Source: JALYTY01 sp964546935 (GTDB taxonomy: Bacteria > Vulcanimicrobiota > Vulcanimicrobiia > Vulcanimicrobiales > Vulcanimicrobiaceae). Taken from it: a stretch of DNA of 64,000 nt. The notes beneath the pieces are model-generated. The model saw only the letters and a list, made by a program, of their open reading frames with translations, had not been told where the DNA came from and made no database searches. Position numbers and translations under genes: made by a program. Shown here in pieces: positions 24,839 to 33,151 of the stretch (within the stretch, counting starts at the first letter, position 1; each line of letters starts with the position of its first letter). The stretch lies in contig CAZJLJ010000005.1 of the NCBI GenBank assembly GCA_964546935.1, positions 24,636 to 88,635 of the forward strand, given 5' to 3'.

Positions 24839-25413
24839 TCGATCCGCGTCCCGACCGAACGCAAATCAACCGCAAAGCCCGACACGACGAGATACACGTT
24901 GCGTGCGTGTCCGGCTACATGCTGTTTCATACGCCCTAGCACGTCGCGGAAAAGCCGGCCCGACGGCATAATCGGAACGACATCCCATCCTGCTTCTTCC
25001 GCAACCACAAAAACTTCGGCACGAGAATCGATCATCGCGCGCGCGAGTTCTTCGGCCTCGCGATCCAAACGCGCTTCGAATGCAACGTAGTCGCGCTCGA
25101 AGCCCTCGATGTCGTCGCTTAGCCGCGCGGAAATCCACGTGCCCAGGGCATCGACGACGATGCATCGTCCTTCCGTCGCACTTGCAAAGAGCTTCAAGAG
25201 ATCGTGATGGCTAAGCGTGGCGCTCTCGACGGTTTCCCAATGTGCCGGACGCTCTTCTATGTGCCGGCGCAGGCGTTCGTTCCATTCAACGTCTTGCGGA
25301 TCGCGCGACGCGGTCGCTAGGTACGTGACCGGAAGCCCGGATGCCACCGCCAACTGCGCGACATACCGGCTCTTTCCAGAGCGAACGGGACCCGTCACAA
25401 GCGTTACGGCCAT
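24835..25413 (-). CDS. cobU: Adenosylcobinamide kinase / guanylyltransferase
   Basis: This bifunctional enzyme phosphorylates adenosylcobinamide and then attaches GMP, part of cobalamin nucleotide-loop assembly and of cobinamide salvage. The 192-aa protein begins with a P-loop (TLVTGPVRSGKSRY), then LRRHIEERPAHWETVE with the His that accepts GMP, and VVDALGTWIS as Walker B. ATG 25413 is preferred to the in-frame TTG 25443. It overlaps the antiporter by 4 bp and lies 3 kb from the btu genes, which supports a B12 salvage role. No other cob gene is in the window. Confidence 0.92.
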   Translation of the reverse strand: MAVTLVTGPVRSGKSRYVAQLAVASGLPVTYLATASRDPQDVEWNERLRRHIEERPAHWETVESATLSHHDLLKLFASATEGRCIVVDALGTWISARLSDDIEGFERDYVAFEARLDREAEELARAMIDSRAEVFVVAEEAGWDVVPIMPSGRLFRDVLGRMKQHVAGHARNVYLVVSGFAVDLRSVGTRIE

Positions 25414-25454
25414 CCTTTGCAGCCTTCTTCGCGTGCCCGTCAAAGTACTTGGTC

Positions 25455-26630
25455 ATGCATGCAGCCGGCGATTCAGCCCTAATAGTGCTCGGAATTGCAA
25501 TCATCGTTCTCACGATGAACGATGTGTTTCAATCGGTTATCGTTCCGCGCTTCGTCGGCAGGCGCTTCCGCCCGAGTGCCTACCAGTGGCGCTTCATGTG
25601 GAAGGTCTGGCCACCGCTGGCGTATCGCTTGTTCCCCACGAATGAAGAGCGCCGCGAAGATTTTCTCGCGACCTTTGCGCCCTTTGCGCTTGTTGTAATG
25701 CTCGTCTCCTGGGTCGCACTGCTGGTTATTGGATACGGCGTCGTACTTTGGGCATTACGCACGCAGATCAAACCGGTTCCCGTTTCGTTTTGGGAAGCGA
25801 CGTACTTCGCGGGCTCTTCGTTCTTTACGATAGGCTTCGGCGATTTGACGGGCCGAGACGGTATGACTCGTCTCATCTCTTTATTAGCGGGCGCTTCGGG
25901 ACTGGGCGTCGTTTCGGTGACGACGGCATACCTGTTTGCAATCTTCGGTACGTTCCAAGCTCGCGAAACGTTTGTATCGGTGCTTGGCGCGCGGTCGGGA
26001 TCGCCGCCTAGCGGCGTCGGATTGTTGGCGATCTCAAAGTACGCCGGTATCGAAGACGATCTCGCAAATGTTATGCGCGAAGGTCAAGTATGGGCGGCTT
26101 CCGTCATGGAGAGCCACCTGGCGTACCCTACGATTGCGTACTTTCGCTCGAGTCACGACTACGAGTCTTGGGTCGGAGCGCTCGGGACGCTCCTCGATGC
26201 AGCGGTCTTGTTGATGACGACGATCGAGAACGGCACGGGCCAGTCTCGCATCATGTACAACATAGGGCGTCACGCCGTTCACGACTTGGCGGCGATGTTC
26301 GGATTCGCGGGAAATAGCGACGACCCCGGAATTACGCGCGAAGAATTCGATCAGGCTTGCGATCGTCTAACGCGGTCGGGTTATTCGTTGCTTGATGCAG
26401 ACGAAGCGTGGTCGCGATTCTCTTCACTCCGTGCAACCTATGCGACACAACTGGTGTCGTTAGCGCGGTTCTTCGCCATTCCGGCAATTCAATGGGTCGG
26501 CGATCGCTCGTTGATCGTTACTTCGCATCTGCGTGGACAGCTCTCGAAGGAAGCGATCAAAAAATACGCGCCGGACGCTGTGGCAAAAGAGCTGCTCGGC
26601 GGCGCCGAGCATAGCGATCAGAACCCGTGA
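25455..26630 (+). CDS. Two-helix potassium channel family protein
   Basis: A 391-aa protein. Helices near residues 7-27 and 75-100, a pore loop SSFFTIGFGDLTGRDG and an inner helix SLLAGASGLGVVSVTTAYLF give the ion-channel 2 plan. TIGFGD is the selectivity filter, the GFGD version of GYGD. The remaining 240 residues are cytoplasmic, mostly helical, with no RCK/TrkA-N signature I can see. The start is ATG 25455; the upstream extension lies over cobU. It is divergent from cobU (41 bp) and overlaps the end of the protease by 13 bp. Confidence 0.8.
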   Translation: MHAAGDSALIVLGIAIIVLTMNDVFQSVIVPRFVGRRFRPSAYQWRFMWKVWPPLAYRLFPTNEERREDFLATFAPFALVVMLVSWVALLVIGYGVVLWALRTQIKPVPVSFWEATYFAGSSFFTIGFGDLTGRDGMTRLISLLAGASGLGVVSVTTAYLFAIFGTFQARETFVSVLGARSGSPPSGVGLLAISKYAGIEDDLANVMREGQVWAASVMESHLAYPTIAYFRSSHDYESWVGALGTLLDAAVLLMTTIENGTGQSRIMYNIGRHAVHDLAAMFGFAGNSDDPGITREEFDQACDRLTRSGYSLLDADEAWSRFSSLRATYATQLVSLARFFAIPAIQWVGDRSLIVTSHLRGQLSKEAIKKYAPDAVAKELLGGAEHSDQNP

Positions 26631-27316
26631 ACGGCGTCGCTCCTATGCAAGAATTGCTTCGCGTCATCGATCGGTAAGGCAAAGCCTATCGAACGTTCGT
26701 CTTCGAAACGCGACTCCGCGACACCGACGATTTCACCGTTGTCGCCGAGAAAGACGGGTCCGCCGCTCTCGCCCGGGACTATCGGAAGCGTTACTTCCAG
26801 CGCGCCTTTGCGCACCGATGAAAGACGCCCGGTGTTGAGCGAGGTGGCGAGGCCTAAGTCATCGTCGGCAAACTCATCCGGAATCGGATAACCGAGCAAA
26901 CCGACTTCGCGGCCTAAACTCTCTTGCAGTCCCGCGGAGCTTCCCAATTTTGCAACGCGCAATTTCGGCGCGTTGGCTCGAACGAGCGCAACGTCCATCG
27001 TTTTGTCGCTTGCAATCACCTTCGCGGGGACGCGCCGCTGATTTTCGATCGTCACACGCATATCCCACGCCCCCTCGATGGCATGCTCGACCGTTAGAAT
27101 GTCGCTTCCCCAGGCTCCGCTTGCAATCACTGTACCGGATGCATACGCTTCGTCGTATTTATCGCTCTTATGTTCGGGCGGAACTTTCATCGTGAGCAAC
27201 ACGACCGATGGACGAAGCGAACGAACGTTATGCACGAACGAATCATCGGGATTTCTCGCGCAAGCACAAACGGCAAGCACGAGCGCTGTTAGGAGCGCAG
27301 ACAAACGGGACGTCAT
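26618..27316 (-). CDS. Trypsin-like serine protease, probable lipoprotein
   Basis: A 232-aa protein whose N-terminus (SALLTALVLAVCAC) looks like a lipoprotein signal with modification near Cys19. The protease domain has a complete triad: H78 in LTVEHAIEG, D108 in DKTMDVALV and S184 in VPGESGGPVF. It lacks the PDZ domain of DegP/HtrA. The role is probably periplasmic cleavage or quality control. It lies 18 bp downstream of hflX on the same strand and is likely co-transcribed. The convergent K+ channel gene overlaps its last 13 bp. Confidence 0.85.
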   Translation of the reverse strand: MTSRLSALLTALVLAVCACARNPDDSFVHNVRSLRPSVVLLTMKVPPEHKSDKYDEAYASGTVIASGAWGSDILTVEHAIEGAWDMRVTIENQRRVPAKVIASDKTMDVALVRANAPKLRVAKLGSSAGLQESLGREVGLLGYPIPDEFADDDLGLATSLNTGRLSSVRKGALEVTLPIVPGESGGPVFLGDNGEIVGVAESRFEDERSIGFALPIDDAKQFLHRSDAVHGF

Positions 27317-27334
27317 GGGACAGCGCGCTCTTCG

Positions 27335-28429
27335 CTAAGGCGCGGAGGTGGTCCGCTCGGCGATCGACTCGCGCAAGCGATCGAGGCCAAGCCCGGTCTT
27401 GGCGCTTACCATCAATGCGCCGGGCTCGTTCGGAAGCTCACCATCGACCGCATCGCTTTTGTTGAATGCCAAGAGGCGCGGCGTTCCTCCAAGTTCCAAC
27501 TCGCCGAGAATGGAGTCAACGGCGGCGCGCTGCCGCGGCCAATCAGGGTTCGAAGCGTCCATCACGTGAACCAAAAGATCGGCCTCGCGCAGCTCTTCGA
27601 GTGTCGCGCGAAACGCGTTTACCAAATCCTTCGGCAGGTCGGTAATGAAGCCGACAGTGTCCGCAAGACGAACGTAGGAGCCCGGGCCGAGATAAGCGCG
27701 CCGAACGGTCGGATCGAGGGTTGCAAATGGCTGGTCAGCGACCATTGCGTCCGCTCGTGCAAGCGTGTTCAGCAGCGATGACTTTCCGACGTTGGTATAA
27801 CCCACCAGGGCGACGAGCGGTTCGCGATGCGGCGCCGAGCGACGCGTCCCGCGCTGCCGCCGTACTTCTTCAAGCTGTTTTCGCAAAAGGCTGACGCGCT
27901 GCTGAATGCGCCGGCGGTCTACTTCTAGCTTCGTTTCACCGGGACCGCGTGTGCCGATGCCGCCGCCTAGACGCGAGAGATCGGCACCGACGCCGATCAA
28001 ATTCGACTGCCGGTATCGAAGCTGCGCCAATTCGACTTGCAACTTGCCTTCGCGGCTGCGCGCGTGACGCGCAAAGACGTCGAGAATCAGCATCGTACGA
28101 TCGACGATGGGAACGTGAATCACGCGCTCGAGATTCTTGCGCTGCCTCGGACGTAAGTCGTTCAACACCAAAACGAGACCGGCCCCGGCTTCCCTTACCA
28201 ACTCGGCGATCTCCGATGCCTTACCGCTCCCCACGAGCGTTGCCGGATCGACGCGACCGCGCCGCTGCACCACACGCTCGACAATCTGTGCACCCGCAGC
28301 TTCGGCTAACGCTTCGAACTCGAGTAATTCGGGTTCCAGCGGGCGCCGCACGTCTTCCGTATCTACGGCTACTACGATTGCGCGTTGTGCGCTTACTGTG
28401 CCAGGGGCTTCAAACGTTCGATTAGCCAG
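27335..28429 (-). CDS. hflX: GTPase HflX
   Basis: HflX splits stalled or stressed 70S ribosomes. The protein has the N-terminal domain with VGSGKASEIAELV and RPRQRKNLERVI, the glycine-rich GGIGTRGPGETK motif, then a GTPase with GYTNVGKSSLLN (G1), DTVGFI (G3) and NKSD (G4). The start is a problem. Family similarity reaches at least AQRAIVVAVDTED, but the first canonical codon in frame is GTG 28351, inside that segment; TTG 28537 lies deep in btuF. CTG 28429 has GAGGG 6 nt upstream and is given here as the likeliest start. It overlaps the btuF end by 37 bp. Confidence 0.85.
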   Translation of the reverse strand: MANRTFEAPGTVSAQRAIVVAVDTEDVRRPLEPELLEFEALAEAAGAQIVERVVQRRGRVDPATLVGSGKASEIAELVREAGAGLVLVLNDLRPRQRKNLERVIHVPIVDRTMLILDVFARHARSREGKLQVELAQLRYRQSNLIGVGADLSRLGGGIGTRGPGETKLEVDRRRIQQRVSLLRKQLEEVRRQRGTRRSAPHREPLVALVGYTNVGKSSLLNTLARADAMVADQPFATLDPTVRRAYLGPGSYVRLADTVGFITDLPKDLVNAFRATLEELREADLLVHVMDASNPDWPRQRAAVDSILGELELGGTPRLLAFNKSDAVDGELPNEPGALMVSAKTGLGLDRLRESIAERTTSAP

Positions 28430-29238
28430 CGGAGTCCCTCGTTGTAACGCGGTCCCGGACGGTAAAGCGCGTTCGCAATGGATGAGTCGGTGATGGTGAA
28501 CACATGGCCTTCGCGCACGGCGCGTAAGCTCCGCCAAGGTTCACGATCTAGAACCGTGCTTAGGTGCACTTCGTTTGCATTCACGATTGCATCCGGTTGC
28601 GAACGCAGCAACGCTTCCTCGCTGTATTGCCCCCACGGTTGCGGAAGGTGCGCGGCATCGCTGCCGCCCGCGAGGACGATGAGGTGGCCGATATAGGAAG
28701 ACGGCCCGGCGGTCCAGATCGGTCCCGTGCCAAGCGCAACAAAAACGGATGGACGACGGTGAAACGTCTGCGCTAGAAGTTGTAACTGCCCGGTTTGCGC
28801 TTGCAGTTTGGCGATTTCGTCCTGCGCGGCGCTGGAGCGCCCCGACAATCCCCCGAGCGTGCGAAGGTCCGTAAAAATGTCGTCGTAGGAATCATCCGCC
28901 AACAACTGCACGTTGATCCCGGCATGTCGCAGAGGTGCGAGAAGCCGGTCCTGCGACGGGATACCGACCACGACGTCGGGATGCAGCGCAACGATTTTTT
29001 CCGTTGCTACGCTTTGGAAATCGGCGACGCGCGGAACGGTGCGCGGTGCGACGTCCGTATACTGCGAAACGCCCACAACCCGGCCGCCCGCACCAATCGC
29101 GTAAAGATCTTCAGCCAACGAAGGAACCAGCGCGACGAAACGCCGTTCGCTCGGCGCGGGCGCGTTCGCATGTTGCGCCGGCGCCGCACACGCAACAAGC
29201 GCCGCTAGTACGACAATCAGGACTCCACCAATGCGCAT
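28393..29238 (-). CDS. btuF: Vitamin B12 ABC transporter substrate-binding lipoprotein
   Basis: A 281-aa periplasmic binding protein of the BtuF/FhuD class. The lipobox is LVAC at residues 14-17. Two lobes joined by a long helix are indicated by RFVALVPSLAEDLYAIGAG at the start, DVVVGIPSQDRLLAPLRHAG, and a C-lobe ending in RPGPRYNEGLRWLIERL. It presumably hands cobalamin to the BtuCD-like transporter encoded on the other strand 2.2 kb away. It begins divergent to the riboswitch, so the riboswitch cannot act on it in cis. It is the first gene of a btuF-hflX-protease unit. Confidence 0.87.
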   Translation of the reverse strand: MRIGGVLIVVLAALVACAAPAQHANAPAPSERRFVALVPSLAEDLYAIGAGGRVVGVSQYTDVAPRTVPRVADFQSVATEKIVALHPDVVVGIPSQDRLLAPLRHAGINVQLLADDSYDDIFTDLRTLGGLSGRSSAAQDEIAKLQAQTGQLQLLAQTFHRRPSVFVALGTGPIWTAGPSSYIGHLIVLAGGSDAAHLPQPWGQYSEEALLRSQPDAIVNANEVHLSTVLDREPWRSLRAVREGHVFTITDSSIANALYRPGPRYNEGLRWLIERLKPLAQ

Positions 29239-29242
29239 GAGC

Positions 29243-29432
29243 AGGTGCGATTCGTCGCGCCTGCCAAATTGGCCCGTTCAGGCCTGCGTGCGGGAAGCCG
29301 GTGAAAAGCCGGCACGGTCGCGCCACTGTAAGCGGGAAGCCGCGCCGCCGCCACTTCGGAGCAATCCGCGGGAAGGCACGGCGCAAGAGCGATGCTCTAA
29401 GCGATGATCCGCAAGTCAGGATACCCTCGCAA
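29243..29432 (+). ncRNA. Cobalamin riboswitch
   Basis: The core elements of the B12 aptamer appear in order: the hairpin GCCGGTGAAAAGCCGGC (29297-29313), the highly conserved CGGTCGCGCCACTGTAA (29315-29331), and the B12 box AAGTCAGGATACC (29413-29425). A leading hairpin starts near 29243. After the aptamer TTCCT (29451-29455) can pair with AGGAA (29463-29467) of the btuB ribosome site, which suggests control at translation start. It controls btuB and probably btuC-btuD downstream. The exact outer limits are approximate. Confidence 0.93.
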
Positions 29433-29479
29433 GCCGCCAACGATCAACCATTCCTCGCGTCAAGGAAAGGACGTATTAG

Positions 29480-31402
29480 ATGGTATCCCCCGTTTTGCGC
29501 AGCTTCTGCGCGGCGGCTCTTTTCGCCGCTCCTGCACTTCCCGCTTTTGCAGATACGCTTACCAATCCGTCGCCGTCGCCGTCACCGGTGCCGGAGATCG
29601 TGCACGTCGTCACGGCGGATCGCTCCGACGAAACGCTGCATAGCACTACCCGAACGACGTATGTCGTTACGCGCGATCAGATCGCCCGCAACGGCTACCG
29701 CACGATCGGCGATGCGCTTGCGACTCTGCCCGGCGTGGAGATCACGCGCTACGGCCCGATCGGGCAAAACGTTTCGTACGGAATTCGCGGCAGCAGTTCG
29801 GCGCAAGTTCTGGTCCTGATCGACGGCGAACCTGCGCCGGGCGAATTGGCCAACTCGGTGCAACTCGGCACGATGTCGACCGCGGCCGTGCGCCGCATCG
29901 AAGTCGTCGAAGGCGGCGGCTCGACGCTGTACGGAACGGGCGCAATCGGCGGCATCATAAACATCATTACCGAAGCGCAATATCCGCCCACGTCCGCAAC
30001 CCTTCGCTACGGAACCTTCGACGATCGCGAATTCAAGCTCGAATCGCATGGCTTTAGCTTCGAACGTATCGTCGCAAACAACGCATACGCGCTGCCGCCC
30101 AGCGCAGACGCTTTTTCCGGCACGCCCAATCCGGTTACTCGAATTAATTCCGACGATGCAACATCTTCGTTTCACTACGGCGTAGATCGAAAGATCGGCG
30201 CGTTTGACACGGCGTTTCGAGCGGGTATCGAAGAGGATCATCTCGGTGCCTCCGGCTTCTTCCCGTTTCTCTCGCCTACGAGCCGTGAAGATGACGTAAA
30301 CGCTCAGAGTTCCCTTGCTTTCACACTGAATCGTGCGCAATCTGTGGCGACGTTGCAGCTCGCGGAAACGCGGCAGCAAATTTTGTTCGGCTGCGATGCC
30401 GTAAACGATGTGAACTGTTTCGTCCCGCTGCCGGCTTTGAGCACGGAATCGCAAGCGAGTCTTAGCCTGCGCAACGTCGTAACTTCGACTTCGAACCGCC
30501 TGCTCTACGGAACCGATCTTTCCCGCGGCAACGTCCGGGAAGACGACGGCGCCGGTAGTGCCGGATCGATTTCTTTTGCGTCGCTCGTCGAGACCGCTGC
30601 GTACGTGCAAGAGACCCGCTCGTTTCGCGGCGGTGAATTCTACGCCGGTGTTCGAGGAGAGCGCGACGGCACGTTGGGCGGTGAATTCTCACCTTCGCTT
30701 GGTTTCCGCGCGCACGTCGCTCGCAATCTCGATTTCAGGCTGAACGCGGCATCAGCATTTCGCGCGCCGAACGCGAGCGAGCTGTACTTCCCGGGATATG
30801 GAAATGCGTCTCTTCATGCGGAGCGGGCAAAGGTCGGTGACCTCTCGCTCACCGATACGCATTTCCTTGGCGGCGTGACGCTGGGATGGTTCACTAATTG
30901 GACCAACGATCTCATCGTCGCGTCGATCACCGGATACGACAACAACGGCAGCCCGATCTTCCATCCGGAGAACGTCGATCGTGCGGCCATGCAAGGCTTC
31001 ACGCTAGATGCGCAGACGCTACCGTTTCACGGGGTGACGCTGGGATTGAAAGCAACGGACCTTTATCGCGCGCAAGATGTAGAGACGCAATCGCGTTTGC
31101 CGAACGATCCGGTCTTCAGCATCGCGCTGGAACTTGGCATTCAGGGCCCTGCGAACTCGCTCTTCCATGACGCCGGAGTGACGGTACGCGCCGTAGGAGC
31201 GCGTGGAGCAGTAGTCCCAACGCAGCCGTTGTTTTATCAGCCCGTCGCATACAACACCGTAGATGCGTATGCGCAATTTCGCGTCGTTCGCGGCGCGTTG
31301 CTCACCCTGCGGGGCTACAATCTCGGCAACGAACGGTACGCGGAAGTCGCGGGCTATCCAATGCCGGGGCGCACGTTTGCCGTAGAGCTCTCCGCTAAGT
31401 AA
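29480..31402 (+). CDS. btuB: TonB-dependent vitamin B12 receptor
   Basis: An outer-membrane receptor of 640 aa. Signal peptide (about 1-25, ending ALPAFA), a short Pro-Ser linker, then the plug domain with IGDALATLPGVEITRYG, YGIRGSSSAQVLVLIDG and RRIEVVEGGGSTLYGTGAIG. About 500 residues of barrel strands follow, ending FAVELSAK. The riboswitch directly upstream and btuCD directly downstream assign cobalamin as ligand. A plain TonB box is not obvious. AAGGAAAGG lies 9 nt before ATG 29480. Confidence 0.92.
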   Translation: MVSPVLRSFCAAALFAAPALPAFADTLTNPSPSPSPVPEIVHVVTADRSDETLHSTTRTTYVVTRDQIARNGYRTIGDALATLPGVEITRYGPIGQNVSYGIRGSSSAQVLVLIDGEPAPGELANSVQLGTMSTAAVRRIEVVEGGGSTLYGTGAIGGIINIITEAQYPPTSATLRYGTFDDREFKLESHGFSFERIVANNAYALPPSADAFSGTPNPVTRINSDDATSSFHYGVDRKIGAFDTAFRAGIEEDHLGASGFFPFLSPTSREDDVNAQSSLAFTLNRAQSVATLQLAETRQQILFGCDAVNDVNCFVPLPALSTESQASLSLRNVVTSTSNRLLYGTDLSRGNVREDDGAGSAGSISFASLVETAAYVQETRSFRGGEFYAGVRGERDGTLGGEFSPSLGFRAHVARNLDFRLNAASAFRAPNASELYFPGYGNASLHAERAKVGDLSLTDTHFLGGVTLGWFTNWTNDLIVASITGYDNNGSPIFHPENVDRAAMQGFTLDAQTLPFHGVTLGLKATDLYRAQDVETQSRLPNDPVFSIALELGIQGPANSLFHDAGVTVRAVGARGAVVPTQPLFYQPVAYNTVDAYAQFRVVRGALLTLRGYNLGNERYAEVAGYPMPGRTFAVELSAK

Positions 31403-31403
31403 C

Positions 31404-32387
31404 GTGCCGGTGCGGCTGGCAGCGCTCGCGACGATCGCCGTTGTTTCGGCGTGCGTGGGCCTGCTGGCCGGCGGCACGTTCATTGCGCCGCACGACGTGC
31501 TTAGCGCATTGCTCCACCCGCATGACGCGAGTGGCGAAATCGCGACGATCGTCTGGCAATTACGCCTTCCGCGTGTTTGCATCGGCGCAACGGTCGGCGC
31601 CGCGCTCGCGGTCGCGGGCGCGTTGCTTCAAGGAATGTTACGGAATCCGCTCGTCGACCCGTATCTTACCGGAGTGAGCGCAGGCGCCGCGGCTGCTATC
31701 GCGATTGCAACGCTTTTCGTTGTGAATGCGGCGCTGCTTCCTGCGCTCGGCTTTTGCGCGGGTCTTGGCACGGCCGTGCTCGTCGCGGCGCTAGCACGGC
31801 GGGGAAGCGGCGTCGATCCCAACCGGCTGATTCTAGCGGGGATTTCACTCTCCGCGCTCTTCTCTGCAATCGTTGCGTTCGCGATAGCCCGCGCACAGTC
31901 GGTAGACTATGCGCAACAGATTCTCGCGTGGCTTGCTGGATCGATGGCAACACGTACGTGGCGCGATCTGGCGTTCACGCTTCCCTATCTTTTTCTCGGA
32001 TGTGTGCTTGCCGTTTTTGCGATTCCCGCTCTCAATGCGCTCAGAGTCGGAGACGTTCGTGCGCGCACCATCGGCCTGAACGTCGATCGCGCTCAATGGA
32101 TCATTCTTTCAGCGGCAGCACTGCTCACCGCCTCAAGCGTCGCGCTTGCCGGCATTATCGGTTTCGTGGGCCTTATCGTTCCGCATGTTGCACGACGCCT
32201 TGTCGGCTCCGACGCACGCTTAGTGCTCCCCGCGTGCGCGTTCTGCGGCGCGGCGCTAACGGTCCTCTCCGACGCGATTGCACGAACGATCGTCGCTCCG
32301 TCGGAACTGCCGATCGGCGTTCTTCTTGCATTTGTCGGCGTGCCCGCATTCCTTTATCTTTATCTGCATCGCGAGCGCACAGCGTGA
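31404..32387 (+). CDS. btuC: Vitamin B12 ABC transporter permease
   Basis: An inner-membrane permease of the FecCD/BtuC family, 327 aa, about ten helices. Family segments are RLPRVCIGATVGAALAVAGALL, GMLRNPLVDPYLTGVSAGAA and ALAGIIGFVGLIVPHVAR, the last containing the coupling helix to the ATPase. It starts with GTG 31404 one base after the btuB stop and ends overlapping btuD as GTGA. Confidence 0.92.
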   Translation: MPVRLAALATIAVVSACVGLLAGGTFIAPHDVLSALLHPHDASGEIATIVWQLRLPRVCIGATVGAALAVAGALLQGMLRNPLVDPYLTGVSAGAAAAIAIATLFVVNAALLPALGFCAGLGTAVLVAALARRGSGVDPNRLILAGISLSALFSAIVAFAIARAQSVDYAQQILAWLAGSMATRTWRDLAFTLPYLFLGCVLAVFAIPALNALRVGDVRARTIGLNVDRAQWIILSAAALLTASSVALAGIIGFVGLIVPHVARRLVGSDARLVLPACAFCGAALTVLSDAIARTIVAPSELPIGVLLAFVGVPAFLYLYLHRERTA

Positions 32388-33151
32388 TCGAGATCGACGA
32401 ACTCACGCTTGGCGTCAATGGCCGGACGCTTGTACGCAACATCGAAGCCGACGTCCGCGCCGGAGAGTTCATCGCTATACTGGGGCCTAACGGCGTCGGC
32501 AAGACGACACTCCTGCGCACCCTCTGCGGCCTTCATCCTCCGGTCTCCGGACAAGTCCGTATCGGTGGCGCTGCAATCGGAAGCCTGCCGGCGGCGGAAC
32601 GCGCAAAGCGTGTCGCTTTAGTCACGACCGATGAAGCGCTGATCGACGCGCTGACGGTCCGCGAAGTCGTTGCGATCGGACGCTTTGCTCATCACCGTTG
32701 GTGGCAATGGAACGAACGGCCCGACGATGCGCTCGCGGTGCAACAGGCACTCGAGTCCGTACGAATGGAATCGTACGCCGATCGTCTTATCTCAACGCTT
32801 TCAAGCGGCGAGCGGCAACGCGTGTGGATCGCGATGGGGGTTGCGCAAGCGACGCCGGTTCTGATCCTCGATGAACCAACGAGCCATCTGGACGTTCACG
32901 TCGCACATACGATTCTCGGGCTTCTTCGCGATTTGGCGCGCAACGGAAAAACGGTGCTCTGCGTACTTCACGATTTGAACGATGCGGCGGCCTATGCGGA
33001 TCGCCTAATGCTGCTAGGATCCGAACGGCTCCTAGCCTTCGGGCCGCCCACCGAAGTGTTGCGGCCCGATCTGGTTGAGAGCGCTTACGGGATCGCGATG
33101 GAAACCATTCACACCGCGCACGGCATCCGCATTTTTCCCGTTGTCTTATAA
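32384..33151 (+). CDS. btuD: Vitamin B12 ABC transporter ATP-binding protein
   Basis: The 255-aa ATPase of the importer. Walker A is GPNGVGKTTLL, the signature is LSSGERQRVWIAMGVAQ, Walker B is PVLILDEPTSHLD and the switch His is in VLHDLNDAA. It starts at GTG 32384, overlapping the btuC stop (GTGA). The frame is open 807 bases further upstream, but that stretch is a shadow of btuC with no similarity to anything. Its last 6 bases overlap the end of the convergent receptor gene. Confidence 0.92.
   Translation: MIEIDELTLGVNGRTLVRNIEADVRAGEFIAILGPNGVGKTTLLRTLCGLHPPVSGQVRIGGAAIGSLPAAERAKRVALVTTDEALIDALTVREVVAIGRFAHHRWWQWNERPDDALAVQQALESVRMESYADRLISTLSSGERQRVWIAMGVAQATPVLILDEPTSHLDVHVAHTILGLLRDLARNGKTVLCVLHDLNDAAAYADRLMLLGSERLLAFGPPTEVLRPDLVESAYGIAMETIHTAHGIRIFPVVL

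Noticed and set aside
29582..30610. A 342-aa minus-strand frame inside btuB
   Set aside because: It is antisense to a well-supported receptor, Arg-rich, and without domain similarity.
31577..33151. A 524-aa open frame ending in the btuD ATPase
   Set aside because: The first 269 codons are an out-of-frame shadow of btuC; the ATPase starts at GTG 32384 overlapping the btuC stop.
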